From positions 74,907,798 through 74,971,797 of the forward strand of contig CM055095.1 of NCBI GenBank assembly GCA_029204225.1: a DNA stretch of 64,000 nucleotides. Reading direction: 5' to 3'. A program made the translations under genes and the position numbers. The number at the start of each line of letters is the position of its first letter. The stretch's first letter is position 1. Positions 1-11,700 of this stretch are shown here, piece after piece. Under the pieces are notes generated by a model, which searched no databases, was not told the DNA's origin, and was given only the letters and a program-made list of their open reading frames with translations. This DNA is from Diphasiastrum complanatum (taxonomy: Eukaryota; Streptophyta; Lycopodiopsida; Lycopodiales; Lycopodiaceae).

Positions 1-445
1 TGCATAAAAGTGTATGTAAGTTCAAACATATATATAGATAGATATATATATATACATAGCTTGAAAATACTACAAAATAGCATCTCAAGGGAGCTATGAT
101 CTATGGATGTTCAAGAAAAGTCATTCCTAATATGATGCCAATGTACATATCAAATTCAAAAATCACAGACTATGATTTTTTCAATTTCTAGTGAGCTTGA
201 AGTTGAAACAACAATCTCATAAACTGCTATCATACAACCCAAATAACAGATGATCCAACAACTCAACTTTAGAAGGAGTTTAATTGTGTTAAAAAAATCT
301 TCCAAGTTAGTTTGTAAAACTTTCACAACAATTTCACATTATGCCAAAAGGATTTGAGAGCTAGAAGACTCACATTACAACACATATCAAGCAAAATATA
401 GAGCTTAGAATCTACTGAGTAAACATTCACTTTCTATATATTTAC

Positions 446-553
<108 letters not shown>

Positions 554-1164
554 TAAGTCCAAGTTTAATGAGATATCTTTGATGTGACTACAGGACATAC
601 AACTTCTTGGGTTGTAGCCTATCCAAAGATTGTTCTCTGCAATAATTAATTTTGGGTATCTCTTGGTATGAGCCTACACCTCGACAGTTGAATCCATTGA
701 ACCTAAAAACCTATGAAGTTTTCAAAGAATGTGGTAGATGATGTCCGAGCACGTTTCTCGATACATTCGTTCATGCAGGTGTTGATGAGATAATACCAGG
801 GTGCAAGATAATACCAGGGTGCTGAGCACCAAACTAACTTGGCACATGGAAAACCATGTACTCAAGTTTGGGATGAAGCCTAACAAGAACCATACAATGG
901 ATGAAGTCTTGACCAGGTAAATGCTTCCTTCCAAATCTCTCTATAAGTTACTCCACTTTCCCTAGGTCAGCTTTTGATGAGATGTTAAGAATGTTGTCAA
1001 AGTGATACCTGAACGGCCATCTATGACCTCTTCTAAATCCACTCCCTCACTGAAGTACACCAATTCATGTCCAGGGAGATGAACTGTCAGTCGAGTCACC
1101 ACGGGCTTATGAGAACCCATAGAAAGCCCCAACAATCGCCAACATGACTCACTGGCTGAGAAGT

Positions 1165-2020
1165 ATTGAGCATTAAGGAATTGTTCTATCTCATCCAGTC
1201 CAGATACACCCAGAAAATTCTAGAGAATTTTAGGATGCTGAATTGCAAAGGAGTAAAAACTCCAATGCTCGCAGGAATGATGCTGACAAATGATGATTTC
1301 GAAAGACTGAAGAAGAGAGAGAACAAATGCAGCTCACACCTTATAGGAAGCTGATAGGTTCGCTGATGTACCTTGCAAACAACACGCGTCCTGACATTGC
1401 TTATGCAGTGGTCAGGATGAGCCAATTCTGCATGAATCCAGGCTCGACACATTGGAAGATTGCAAAACAAATTTTGCAATATCTTCAATTAACGATGGAT
1501 TGTGGCTTGTATTATTGTCGGGATGCAGGGTTCAAGATGCTTTCCTATAGTGATGCTAGTTGGGCATCCCTCAAGGATGATTGTAAAAGCGTCTCAGGAG
1601 GATGTACCATTGCATTAGGAGCGGCAATTCTCTGGGTCAGCAAGAAGCAGACCATTGTGGCTCAGTCATCCTGCGAAGCAGAGTACGTTGCATCAGCAAA
1701 GATGGCCAATGAAATAATGTAGCTCAAGCAATTTCTGGACAAATTGGGCGAAACAAGAAAGGAGACTCTGGTTTTGCAGATGGATAATACATCTGCAATA
1801 CATCTGACAAAAGATCATGTGTTTCACTCAAGGACGAAACACATCGCGATCAAGTACCACTTGATCAAGAATCTGATTGAGAAGAAGATACTGCAGACCA
1901 TCTTCATCGGAACGAAAGACATGATTGCTGACATCTTCACGAAGGCCCTAGACAAAGGACTTTTTGAGAGACAGAGGAGTAGTCTTGGAGTCGTCAAGCT
2001 ATCATGCTTTGAGAGGGAGC
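1165..2020 (+). mobile_element. Copia family A, truncated pol 3' end (RT end + RNase H)
   Basis: Three reading-frame pieces (about 1,166-1,325, 1,327-1,722 and 1,744-2,010) give the end of a Ty1/Copia polyprotein. Visible landmarks are the QSRYTQKILENFRM block, the PYRKLIGSLMYLA and TRPDIAYAV blocks, SDASWASLKDD of RNase H, the SSCEAEY motif, the MDNTSAIHL block and the final DIFTKAL. A frameshift near 1,325 and an in-frame TAG at about 1,720 make it a pseudogene. Gag, protease, integrase and most of RT are missing upstream. A polypurine tract (GAGAGGGAG) lies at about 2,008-2,018, directly before the LTR. The same family returns in minus orientation at 62,145-64,000. Confidence 0.9.
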
Positions 2021-2925
2021 TGAAGAAACAAAACGTTTCTATTAACAAAGCTTTGATAGCTTTCAGCCCTCGCTCTGACGAAAAAGTTCGCGCACACAAA
2101 AGTCAAAAGACACGAAGCGAAAATGTTCGCGAACACCCTGACGAGAAGACACGAATGCAAAAGATTCGCGAAAGAGAATTTTTCGCGGTACAACAGGAAA
2201 AAGTCAAACGATGCGAAAGTCAAAAGACACGAGACGACACAAAAATTGTCGCAACATCTTTTTCTGCCCTCACGCTCCAAAAAAGGCAAGATCATGCACG
2301 TACCCAGCAGTACAGATATCTGATTTGATAGCATGACGCCAGTAGATACACTCTAGGTCGTGGCTAATCTGCCACTCTTGTAGATGTTTAATCACTCTAA
2401 TCTAGAAGTTACACGACGCGACTATATACCTTCTGGTTGATGCATAATATACTACATAAATGAAGAAGTCTAATGCTAGTAAGCAAGAAGACGAAAATAC
2501 AGAATACGAGTCAGCCTACGTGTGAGACAATTTTGCATAGGATTTGTAGATCCACAAGTCTGCTAGCAAGCAAGACATTACTCGTGGGAGAACTGTATTT
2601 CTCTTCTGCGAACACACTGCTGCGTGGATTTGCATGCAGTGCTTGAAGAATCAAATGGCTCAATAGATGATTTTGTAGCAGTTGCGCACATATCACTCTT
2701 ATCATGTCTGATCTTGAATGCAAATTAGTCTACTGTTATTCGTGTGTCTGATTCACTTGTTCATTTAATTCCGCACCTTGGTTTGAATTTTGTTGAATGT
2801 TGTGTTAATCTCAACCATAGATCAGCAGTGCCTGTCTACTTTTTGGAGGACTGTAGGAATGATACAACTGGCAGTGACCAGCAATCATATCTGAAATCCA
2901 TCTGAATTGTTGTGTTTCGCGTTTG
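2021..2925 (+). repeat. Copia family A LTR (3' LTR of the plus copy)
   Basis: It begins after the polypurine tract with TGAAGAAAC. Its extent is supported by similarity, as reverse complement, to about 62,145-63,027: blocks such as GATCAGCAGTG(C/T)CTGTCTAC and the run around CTGAAATCCATCTGA occur in both. The first 250 bp carry a roughly 40-bp tandem repeat built from TTCGCG and AGACACGAA words. The 3' boundary is not exact, because similarity fades near 2,915 and no clear terminal CA was fixed. Confidence 0.75.
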
Positions 2926-2929
2926 TTTC

Positions 2930-3230
2930 ACGCGAGCGATTTTCATCATACTCTTTACTTTAAATAGGATTGAATTGCATTAAATTTGAACAAAGTACCT
3001 ATGATTCTGTGGCTTTTAGAGCAAGAGGAGCAGATTGATCAAGAACTTGCGCAGGAGGAAGGATTGGCGATGGCGGCGGGGACTGGCGATAGCAGCGGGA
3101 GAGATGTCGATGAGGAAGAGGCATTCGCAGAAGCGATACTTTCTTCTCTGATGAAAACTAAAACTGCACATTATAAATACTGTAAATACTCTTTTGCAAA
3201 TAGAATACATGTATAGTATAGAATACATAG
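2930..3230 (+). other. Unassigned stretch with a short acidic ORF
   Basis: A 76-codon ORF (2,986-3,216) encodes a Glu/Asp-rich peptide containing EEQIDQELAQEEGLAMA. No family is recognised. It lies between a Copia LTR and a CACTA terminus, so it may be TE-derived or chance. It has no evident splice partner. Confidence 0.3.
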
Positions 3231-3399
3231 AATACATAGCATAAATATTCAAGAAGCAATTTTGATCAATTCTAGTGCTCACCTCAAATATAGAAGCACA
3301 AGAATCCACTCTCAAAGAAGGATGCTTATATGTGCTCTCCAAAAATTGAAATGGGTCCTTTTGGGTGCAAATGAGCACCCGCATACACCCAAATATTTT

Positions 3400-4040
3400 T
3401 TTAATCCAAACTCAACGTTGTTCGGTGATGTTTACTTGGAAGCTAATTTTTTTTTGCAATGTTTACATAAATATCGCAATATTTTTTTTATGGTCAATTA
3501 AATGTCGCTTGGTGATGCCCAAATAACACCCAACGACACTATATATCTGTCAGAAAACAGAGCTGAGAGGGTTAGCGACATTTAAGCGACGTTAATGAAC
3601 GTCACCCAGTGACGTTCATTTGATTTTGAATTTTTGCGCTTGAAATTATTCATCTATATATATAGCAACAATGAAGCATCACATTGATCATTGCACGACA
3701 ACAATCATGAAAATTTCAGTGGGCATCGTGTGGCAATGGTTGCAGGGTTTTTCCAAAAAGGTCGCCTGGCGATAATTATAAAGACGCCCAATGACGACAT
3801 TCAGCGACATATTGGTATCGTAGTCTACATTCACTTTGGAAGTGAGCGGTTTCTCTGCATACAAAAAACTGTCGCTAAGTGACGTTTAAACATCGCAAAA
3901 ATGTCACTAAATTTGTCTTTTTCATCGCTGATATGTCGCTATGAAATTGTCAATAGCAACGTTTATAGGGGCATTTGTTTAAGTCATATCCGTTGCTAAA
4001 ATAACCATAAACATCGCTACATGTCCTCGTTGTTGTAGTG
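3400..4040. mobile_element. CACTA (En/Spm) transposon terminus with subterminal repeats
   Basis: The segment ends at 4,040 with TTGTTGTAGTG, the reverse complement of CACTACAACAA, the usual CACTA terminal inverted repeat start. Upstream are many short direct and inverted copies of GTCGCT, AGCGAC and GTGACGTT words, as expected of CACTA subterminal repeats. A long imperfect palindrome around 3,585-3,625 (TTAATGAACGTCAC.../GTGACGTTCAT) belongs to these. No opposite CACTA end and no transposase were found, so this is one end or a deleted derivative. Confidence 0.65.
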
Positions 4041-7000
4041 TCTAACATCTGTTAGACATTGCTAGGGTTATATTTAGGTATAGTTAAGTCAAAATATGTA
4101 TCTAACATCTGGTTAGACATTACTTATGTTGCATTTAAATATAGTTATGTTAAATTTAGCCAGAGTCATGTGTTAAAGTTAGTTTGAGTAAAATTCATAG
4201 CTAGATATTATATCCTATCTCAAGTTCTAGTTATATGCATGGTTGGATCACAGTCAAAACTATAAATTAGGACGTTAGCTCTCTATTTTCAAGTTCCAAA
4301 ATGTGCTTCACTAAAGATATAAATAGGACTCGAAATTGCAAAATGCATCAACACCTCACACCTTTAGCAATTACATCTTGAATAGATGTACATATTTGAC
4401 CTATAGAAAAGCTCAAGAATATGCTATAGTCTCGAACCTGCAAAATTACATGTGATATTGAGCAGCCCCTAGTCTTTGAAGATCTAATCAGTATCATTTC
4501 TTTTAAGGTCAAGTAAGCAATTTGACAAATTTCCTTTTTATTTTATTTCAGGTGTTAATATAGTTAATACAATGTTCTTTTATATTGTGCTTGATTCTTA
4601 CTTCATGCATAGCTTCCATCAAGAGCCTCAAAGCTTTTTTTAAATATGAATAATTGGCCAAACAAGGACCGATATTTACTGGAGTTGAGGAGTTTACAAG
4701 ATAGTTTTTTCATATTAAATTTTAAATTTTGTCTGTAACTAGCCCAGTTCCATCATTGAAGGGATCTTTTGGCATCATTGAAACTTCCTCCTCTTTTATG
4801 TATGTGAGCCATTGTTGTGACACATGTGCCCAATTCACATGAATCCACTTATATGGTGATTTTCATGATGATTTTTTTATTCTTTCTATTGGTTTCAAGG
4901 CTAATGTAATGGCTATTCTGGTTGAATTTATTGCTTCTCTGTCATTAGCATAAATTTCTATGTTCTATCTCTATTTTAGCATTGTTGTTATCATATTTAA
5001 TGTTATTACTAGGAGCTAGGACATAAGAGGAATTGATTAGAAGAAGACTAATTTTAGGGGCATCCACAAGCCTTCAATGGATAGAAGCAGGCTATAAGTA
5101 TAGTCCTTGCTTTACCATGAGTAGGAAAATAGTTGACCCATGAAGAAAAACTCAAGAGTAGGCACATTCATATTTCTTTGATGTGAACCTAATCGACATC
5201 AATGGAAGCTATTTGTATGTAAAATAAGAATAAAAGAAATCATTTTCAAAAGGTTAACGAAGGAGCTTTAATGAGAGGCAAACATCATATCTATCATTTT
5301 TTATTGTGCATCATGTGAAAGATTATGCAAATGCTAACCGTTTTTGGCATCTCGTTGGTCATATGTAGAGCTCTTTTTGAAATTCTTGAATAGATTTTCT
5401 ATTCTTGAATAGAACCTTAAACATCTTGTGTTGTAATGAAGCTATAGTGTGATATTTTGGCTCATTGCATGTTGTAGTCTTCAAGTAGAATCAAGCTTGA
5501 TGCTTATGCTTCTTGTTGACAAATTTTCACACATCATCATTTAGTAGTTGACATATCTCTTGCCCATTTAGTGAATTCAAGAGGCATCAAACAAAGTAAG
5601 GCAACTGAGTGGACGAGAAACACTATCATACATGAAATCAAAGATTACCACAAAGCAAAGGCATAAAATGTAAGAAGCAACATTCAAAGTTCAACCTCTT
5701 GCTCTTCATTTTTCTTACCTTTATATAGTGTCCTTAATCATGGATAAAAAAAATGCAAATAAGATTCCAAGGCAATGGCAATCTGTTGGGGGTGACCATC
5801 AAGGACATGGAAGACATGCCTCTGATTTTAAATTCTCTGGTAGCAGCCATTGTATTGAGACATGTTGCATTGAAATAATCAGATTCTAGTAATTGATAAG
5901 TTTAAGTTGCTTTTGCAAACTTTAAGCAAGGTCTATTAGCAATATAGTGTATATCTTTAGATGGGAAAAAATAATAGCTAAGCTAAAAAGGACACTAAAA
6001 TGGGAACTATTGTCAACTTGTCCTAATTTATCAGAATTTTCATTTATTTAAAATAGGGATAAATTGTGTGCACAAAAGCATCATTCACAAAATATATTAA
6101 GGCTTTAAAGAATTAATTTTTTTACATGTTAGAATGTGCTATTAACGTTTCAAAATTTTAGTGTAGAATTGTTGAGTATATTAATGGAAGCATATATTTA
6201 TATTTTATATATTATTCAAAGCATTTCGCATCAAACTACTAGTATAACTAAAATTTTCAATGGTTTCAACAATCACTAAATGATAACAAATAATCGGAGG
6301 AACAAGAGCAATTTTGTGAAAACTTTAAGACTTCCACCCATCACTACAAATCTTGAATCCCAAACATCATTCAAAATGCTCACTTGTGAAACACTATCAA
6401 ACTATATAAAAACCAAGTATAATGCTGCTTATCTAAAAGAAAGGTGATGGACATTGAAAGTGATCATGCTAAAAGTGCTTTTTTTAATCAAGAGGGGATC
6501 TCAGTTCTATTTAATCTTTTGTCAAATTTATATAGGGCGTTCGGGACATTACATGTCAAAGCTAACATGTTGCTTGTCTGGAAAAGGTGTTAATGATGTA
6601 GTTCTAGAAAATTCTTGAGACATTCATAAGATTTCTTAAAGAGGTCAGTCATAAATTACAAACTGGTTGTACAGATAATCTAAAAGTACATGTACAAACA
6701 ATGTTAACCATGCCGTAGAATATATTCTACGAGCTTGTCGAGCTCAACATGAAAGGTTACTTTCTTTTAGTAGAGGTTGCTTAAAACAAAACTGGCACAT
6801 CAATGCTATCATCATTGGTGTTTATATATTTTAAAAAAAAATTCTGACTGGATTGGAATTTAGTAGTGCAAATAACCTTAAAAAATGTGGAATGAAAATG
6901 TTTTTAAGGTTGTGCTAGATATTTTACGAGCTTGTCTAGATGGCACATAAAGTCTATGTTCTTTTAGTCCTCTTGTATCTCCTCATTTGTGTGATGGACT

Positions 7001-8743
7001 GGACTGCTGGCCTCAAGGAGGCGGCCTTAACCAACTCAACACTTAATGGAGGACAAGAACTTCTAATCCTCTAGTGAAGTTTGATTCGTAAATATTTAAC
7101 ACATTAGTGCTAGCATGTCAACCATACTATGCTTTGTTCAGTTGAAATGTTAGATCTCTTAATGTCTTACATACAACTATAGTCGGCAGATAATAATATG
7201 CTTGGTGTATGAGCAAGAGATCTCCACTTAAATTTTCTTTCCGTTTGGTTTAGAAATCTACTGAAGGCTTTGGTTGTCCACTTGGTAATCATTGAGAAAA
7301 TCAATTATGCGACAACGTAATTTACACAGTTTCTTTTCATGCACAGCATGTGTCATGTGATTTTTTAATGCTTTTAACAAATTCCAATAATGGCATTGGC
7401 ATTTTACCAGCCAGCATTGTGTTGTGTTATACCTAGCAAAAGGGATTATGTGCTCGTTGACTTATAAATAGTGGCTGATTGACCATTATCATGGGCTGGC
7501 CCATGTACGGTATTGAATCAACAAATTGCGTGCCATAGAGTTTATAATTAGTCCTAGAAGGTCATATGTGAGTCCCATGATTCAGATAATAGGAGCAAAG
7601 TTTCTCATTTAAATTAGGGTTTTTTTTGCCTCAACTTAGAAGAAAGAGGCCTAAGAGAGGGAGTAGCACACCTTGGATCTTCTTGCAGTCCCTCTTGTGA
7701 GAAGCTTTGTGTCTCAGCAGAGTCTGCTAAAGCTCAACTTGAGTACATGTAGAAGATGGACTACAGACAGCCTTTCTATTCATGGCATGGCAATCAAATT
7801 TCCCTTGCTTTTATGAGTGGTGCTAATCTAGGATTGTAGGATTTGTTCTTCAAAAATCATTCGCGGATGGTGACTGGTACTTCCTTTTTACTCGACCAGT
7901 ATAACCGTGGTTCCTGAATTGATGGGATTGCGGAGCTTCAATATGTCCATATCATACAACAGTGGAAGTTGATGTTGGATGTATTTAGCAGAAAGTATTC
8001 AAGAAAGTATGAATAGAGCAAATCCAGTTATCCATGTGTCTCTACCTATTCATATGATAACAGTCCTGAATGTATCATACTTGTGGCTATGGATGGAGCA
8101 GTATTCTTGTTCTTTTACAGCAAACAGTTCATCTATAGTTGTTGCCATCAGCCAGTCTTCTTCATGCGCTTTGCGACTTCTGAAGGCAAAACACCACGTG
8201 TGTCTCATGAAACTGAGAAACTTTTCAAATCCAAAAACTTTCTGGCAATTCATGGATTAACCTGTTCAAATATTCTACATTACTGCAGGGCGTAATGCTA
8301 GATAGCCTTCATCTATGGAACGATCAAATTTCTTTGAGAAACTAATATAGCAATAAATTCAGGAGGCTAAAAACCAACAAGAAACATTATCCTAAGAATA
8401 CTTGGCTGAACCACTAAAATATCAGCTGCCTAGAAATTGTAATATTTTCAGGCAGTTGCATGAAAAATCAGTAAGACAAACCTGAATAAATATCGGCCTT
8501 GTATCATGTCTGGATCAAATTTGTGTTCGCTCAATAAAGCAGGTGAGCATCGACATCCAAAGCTAGTATAAAGAATCAATGCTAGAAATCAGATCTAAGA
8601 ATTATCTGATGCAGAGCACCGGAAAAGAATGTCAGATAAGATGAAATGTCACATGTGAATTTTAAACAAGGACTTGCACGTGAAAAGCCAGAAAGTCGTG
8701 GCTTAGGATGAGGTATTTGATGAAGTAGACAAGTCCCAACTTA
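4041..8743. other. Gene-poor AT-rich intergenic region
   Basis: No convincing coding region, RNA gene or intact TE was seen. The only notable structure is a pair of near-perfect palindromes (TCTAACATCTGTTAGA type) at 4,041-4,056 and about 4,100-4,117, about 60 bp apart. Short ORFs near 7,979-8,295 overlap on both strands and show no recognisable domain. The region lies 3' of the uncoupling protein gene, whose stop codon is at 8,744-8,746. Confidence 0.6.
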
Positions 8744-11700
8744 TCACTGATAATACTCTTTAAGAAAAATCTTCCTCGTCTGCACCCAAACGAAAAGGTT
8801 GCCACCCAGCCATCAGCATAACAATCAATAGCAAAGCTACAAGGATGAAATGCAGTAACAACCTTAAAAAATGGTCTCTACATTCTAGTTGGAGGGAAGA
8901 CAAAAATCAAACTTTGGCCACAAATTTGCAGCTATCTTACCTGCTCCAAAGTTAAGAACATTATGACATTCCACGATCCGAGCCTAACAAAATTTGGAAC
9001 AAAACCTTTGTAGAATGCTAAAGGTCCCTGTATGCAAAGTTAAATAAATTAACTATATTGGAAAGCCAAAAGAATGCTACATACACGACATAATTACAGC
9101 AAAGCTAGCTTCAGCTTTCTAGTGATGACGCAAACAAAACATAACAAAACAAAAATTTGCATGAGAAATCTGTACAAATGCTTGAGTATACTAATAAAAT
9201 TATCTAAATATCTTGAAAATAGCACCAGGTTCATAAAAGCATCAGAGTTTAGCAGGCTAACGTACAAAAAGTGAACTCCATTGAAAACAAAAGTCCATGA
9301 AGGAAAACATTCTGCAGACAAAATAGATTTTCATGCATGAAACTATCCATACTCCGGTTCGCTTAGGGATATCAAATGACCAGATTCTGTATTATATGAA
9401 GGGAAAATGTTCTGCCATGCCATGACACAGAGCAGAAAAAAGCATCTACTCAGAACATCAAAGAATTTGTTTGGAGCTAGACGACAAAAATTGGCAGACT
9501 CTGAAGTTATTAAGACTAATCACCATATTCATCAGATGTACAAATTATGTTAGAAAATAACAGTTGCTATGCATCAAACAAAAGGAGAAAAAAAATCCTG
9601 TACATCAAAACTAATCTCTATTTTCAGCCAGCTTCATCAAAAGAATGTCAGCTTATCTTTTCTTTGCCACACAAGAGTTTGACACTTGAAGCAAATATTT
9701 TCCATGCCATTAGAAATACTCAATTTGAACACTTGCTCAAAACCTACTATATCACCACTTATGCACCTTAGTGAAGCTTGATACAGCTATAACTCAAGGC
9801 ACCACTTCAATAATCATGAAGTAACTTTTCAGCAACTTCGTAATGCGAACTCTTTTGACCACGTCAAAACAGAGCTTTTTGAATTATTATTCTCGATTTA
9901 TGAACCTCTAAGACAATTTTTTACACTTCTCTTAATCAGAATCATAGTGACTGAAAAAAAAGATTTTCTATGACAGGTCACAACAAAAAAATACAAGAAA
10001 TTTGGCAAGGAAATCATACATCGTTCTTCAAGGTCTTTATGAAACAATCAACTGTCCCGTTGTATGCTTTGGAATCCCCCATCATCCTTGATTTGACCTG
10101 CAGCTCGTACCATTAAGTGTGATTTATAACAAAGATAATGAAGCAAAGATACTGTACTTTTAAAGGCCACAGTATAAAAGCTAGAAAGGAGAGAGAGGCT
10201 TGAGTAGTGCTTATGTGTGCACCATTGGACTTTCTTAATTTGTCACGAATGATACAGAACTGGTCTGTTGCTGGTGTCTATTGATGAAATCAATAAGCTA
10301 CTAAAGTCTAATACAGCATTGGGGGGGGGGGCAATAATTCATCCTGGGGCTGCGGGCTTTGTTCTCTCGCATATGCAAAAATTAAGGTACTGCATTTACT
10401 TTCGTGATTCAGGGATCAAAGCAAGAGAAAAACTTAGGCCTAGTGCAAAACATTTCCAATGATTTTGGAAGCATTTGCTGAAAAGAGCTTGCATCATAAT
10501 TTCATAATTCGCCTCTTCCTAGGAGAGTTCAAAACAACTTGAAATGCAACCATACCACATCAACTGGAGAGCCAACACAAACTGCAATGAATCCAGCCCC
10601 CAAGCCAGATAATAAGTGAGTAAAAACGTTATCTTTCATGCCAAGCTTCAGCAGACTCTGTCCATAATAAGCCACAGTAAGATAAAGCATAAAAATAAGG
10701 ATAGATAGATGGAACCTTTCTAATCAAACAGGAGACATGAAGAGAATCAAAATACAACTCAGACACCTAACCTGCTTGACTTGATCATAACTCGCTAGTT
10801 CAGCTGCATTTATGATGGCATTACGGGCTACATTTGGTCCAAGACCAGTCCACAGAGCAGCTACACCTTCCTATCAGGACAGGAAAAAATCAACAAGATA
10901 AGCCGTTAAGACATGCTTTACTATCTCCACTTCCAGCAAAACATGTACTGCGAGGCATCTCAAAGGTAATAGCACATCAGCTTCAATAAGTTAAAATACA
11001 TCTTGATTCAGACCATTTTTGCAGCTTTATTAACAAAACTCTGAATATACATTTAGAATTGCAAGCTCTTTAAAATCTTTGAACAGTCATGCTTGAAGAA
11101 ATTAGCTCAACGTGGATTTTGAAGCCTGGTACGTGGCTCTAGTGTTTCCTCTTAATTCTCTATAAATGAGGTCAGATGCTATGAGCTTGCTTCTTCCAAG
11201 CTTTTTCATGATAAGTCCAGGTTCCAAATAAACCTTAGTCTTGGGACTCCATACATCATATCGGAAACTCTCAGCTTTCTTCTTTAACTGTCTTGTGATT
11301 TTTGCAACCCTACTCAGCAGCCCTTCTTTGACCATGAGCTCTTGGGAATCGGAAGAAATTTAAGCTCCTAAACTATCAGAGTAACCCTTGTCAATAGCCC
11401 TTGGAATATGCAGCAGTATGATGGTTATAATTGATAACAACACGTTTTCTGTCTAGACAGATAGAAATTTCCAAACATGACATACTCAAATTGTCAGTCT
11501 GATTTAACACTGCCACTGACTGCCACCCATAAATTTCACTTGTAAAAATCCGTGCACCAATCATCTTTCACCGTTTCATTTGCTAAGGATCATAGCTTAC
11601 CAAGTCGGCCGGGGTAAACTCCAGTTTTGAGCATTTTTACTGCCCCGAATCAGCAAGACTATACCATAACTAGAATGAACAGTTTGTACTAGTGCAGGTG

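Noticed and set aside
8050-8295. Terminal exon of the UCP gene at about 8,150-8,200
   Set aside because: A peptide like VAKRMKKTG is present, but it needs the wrong phase; the exon at 8,744-8,779 fits phase and acceptor and is nearer.
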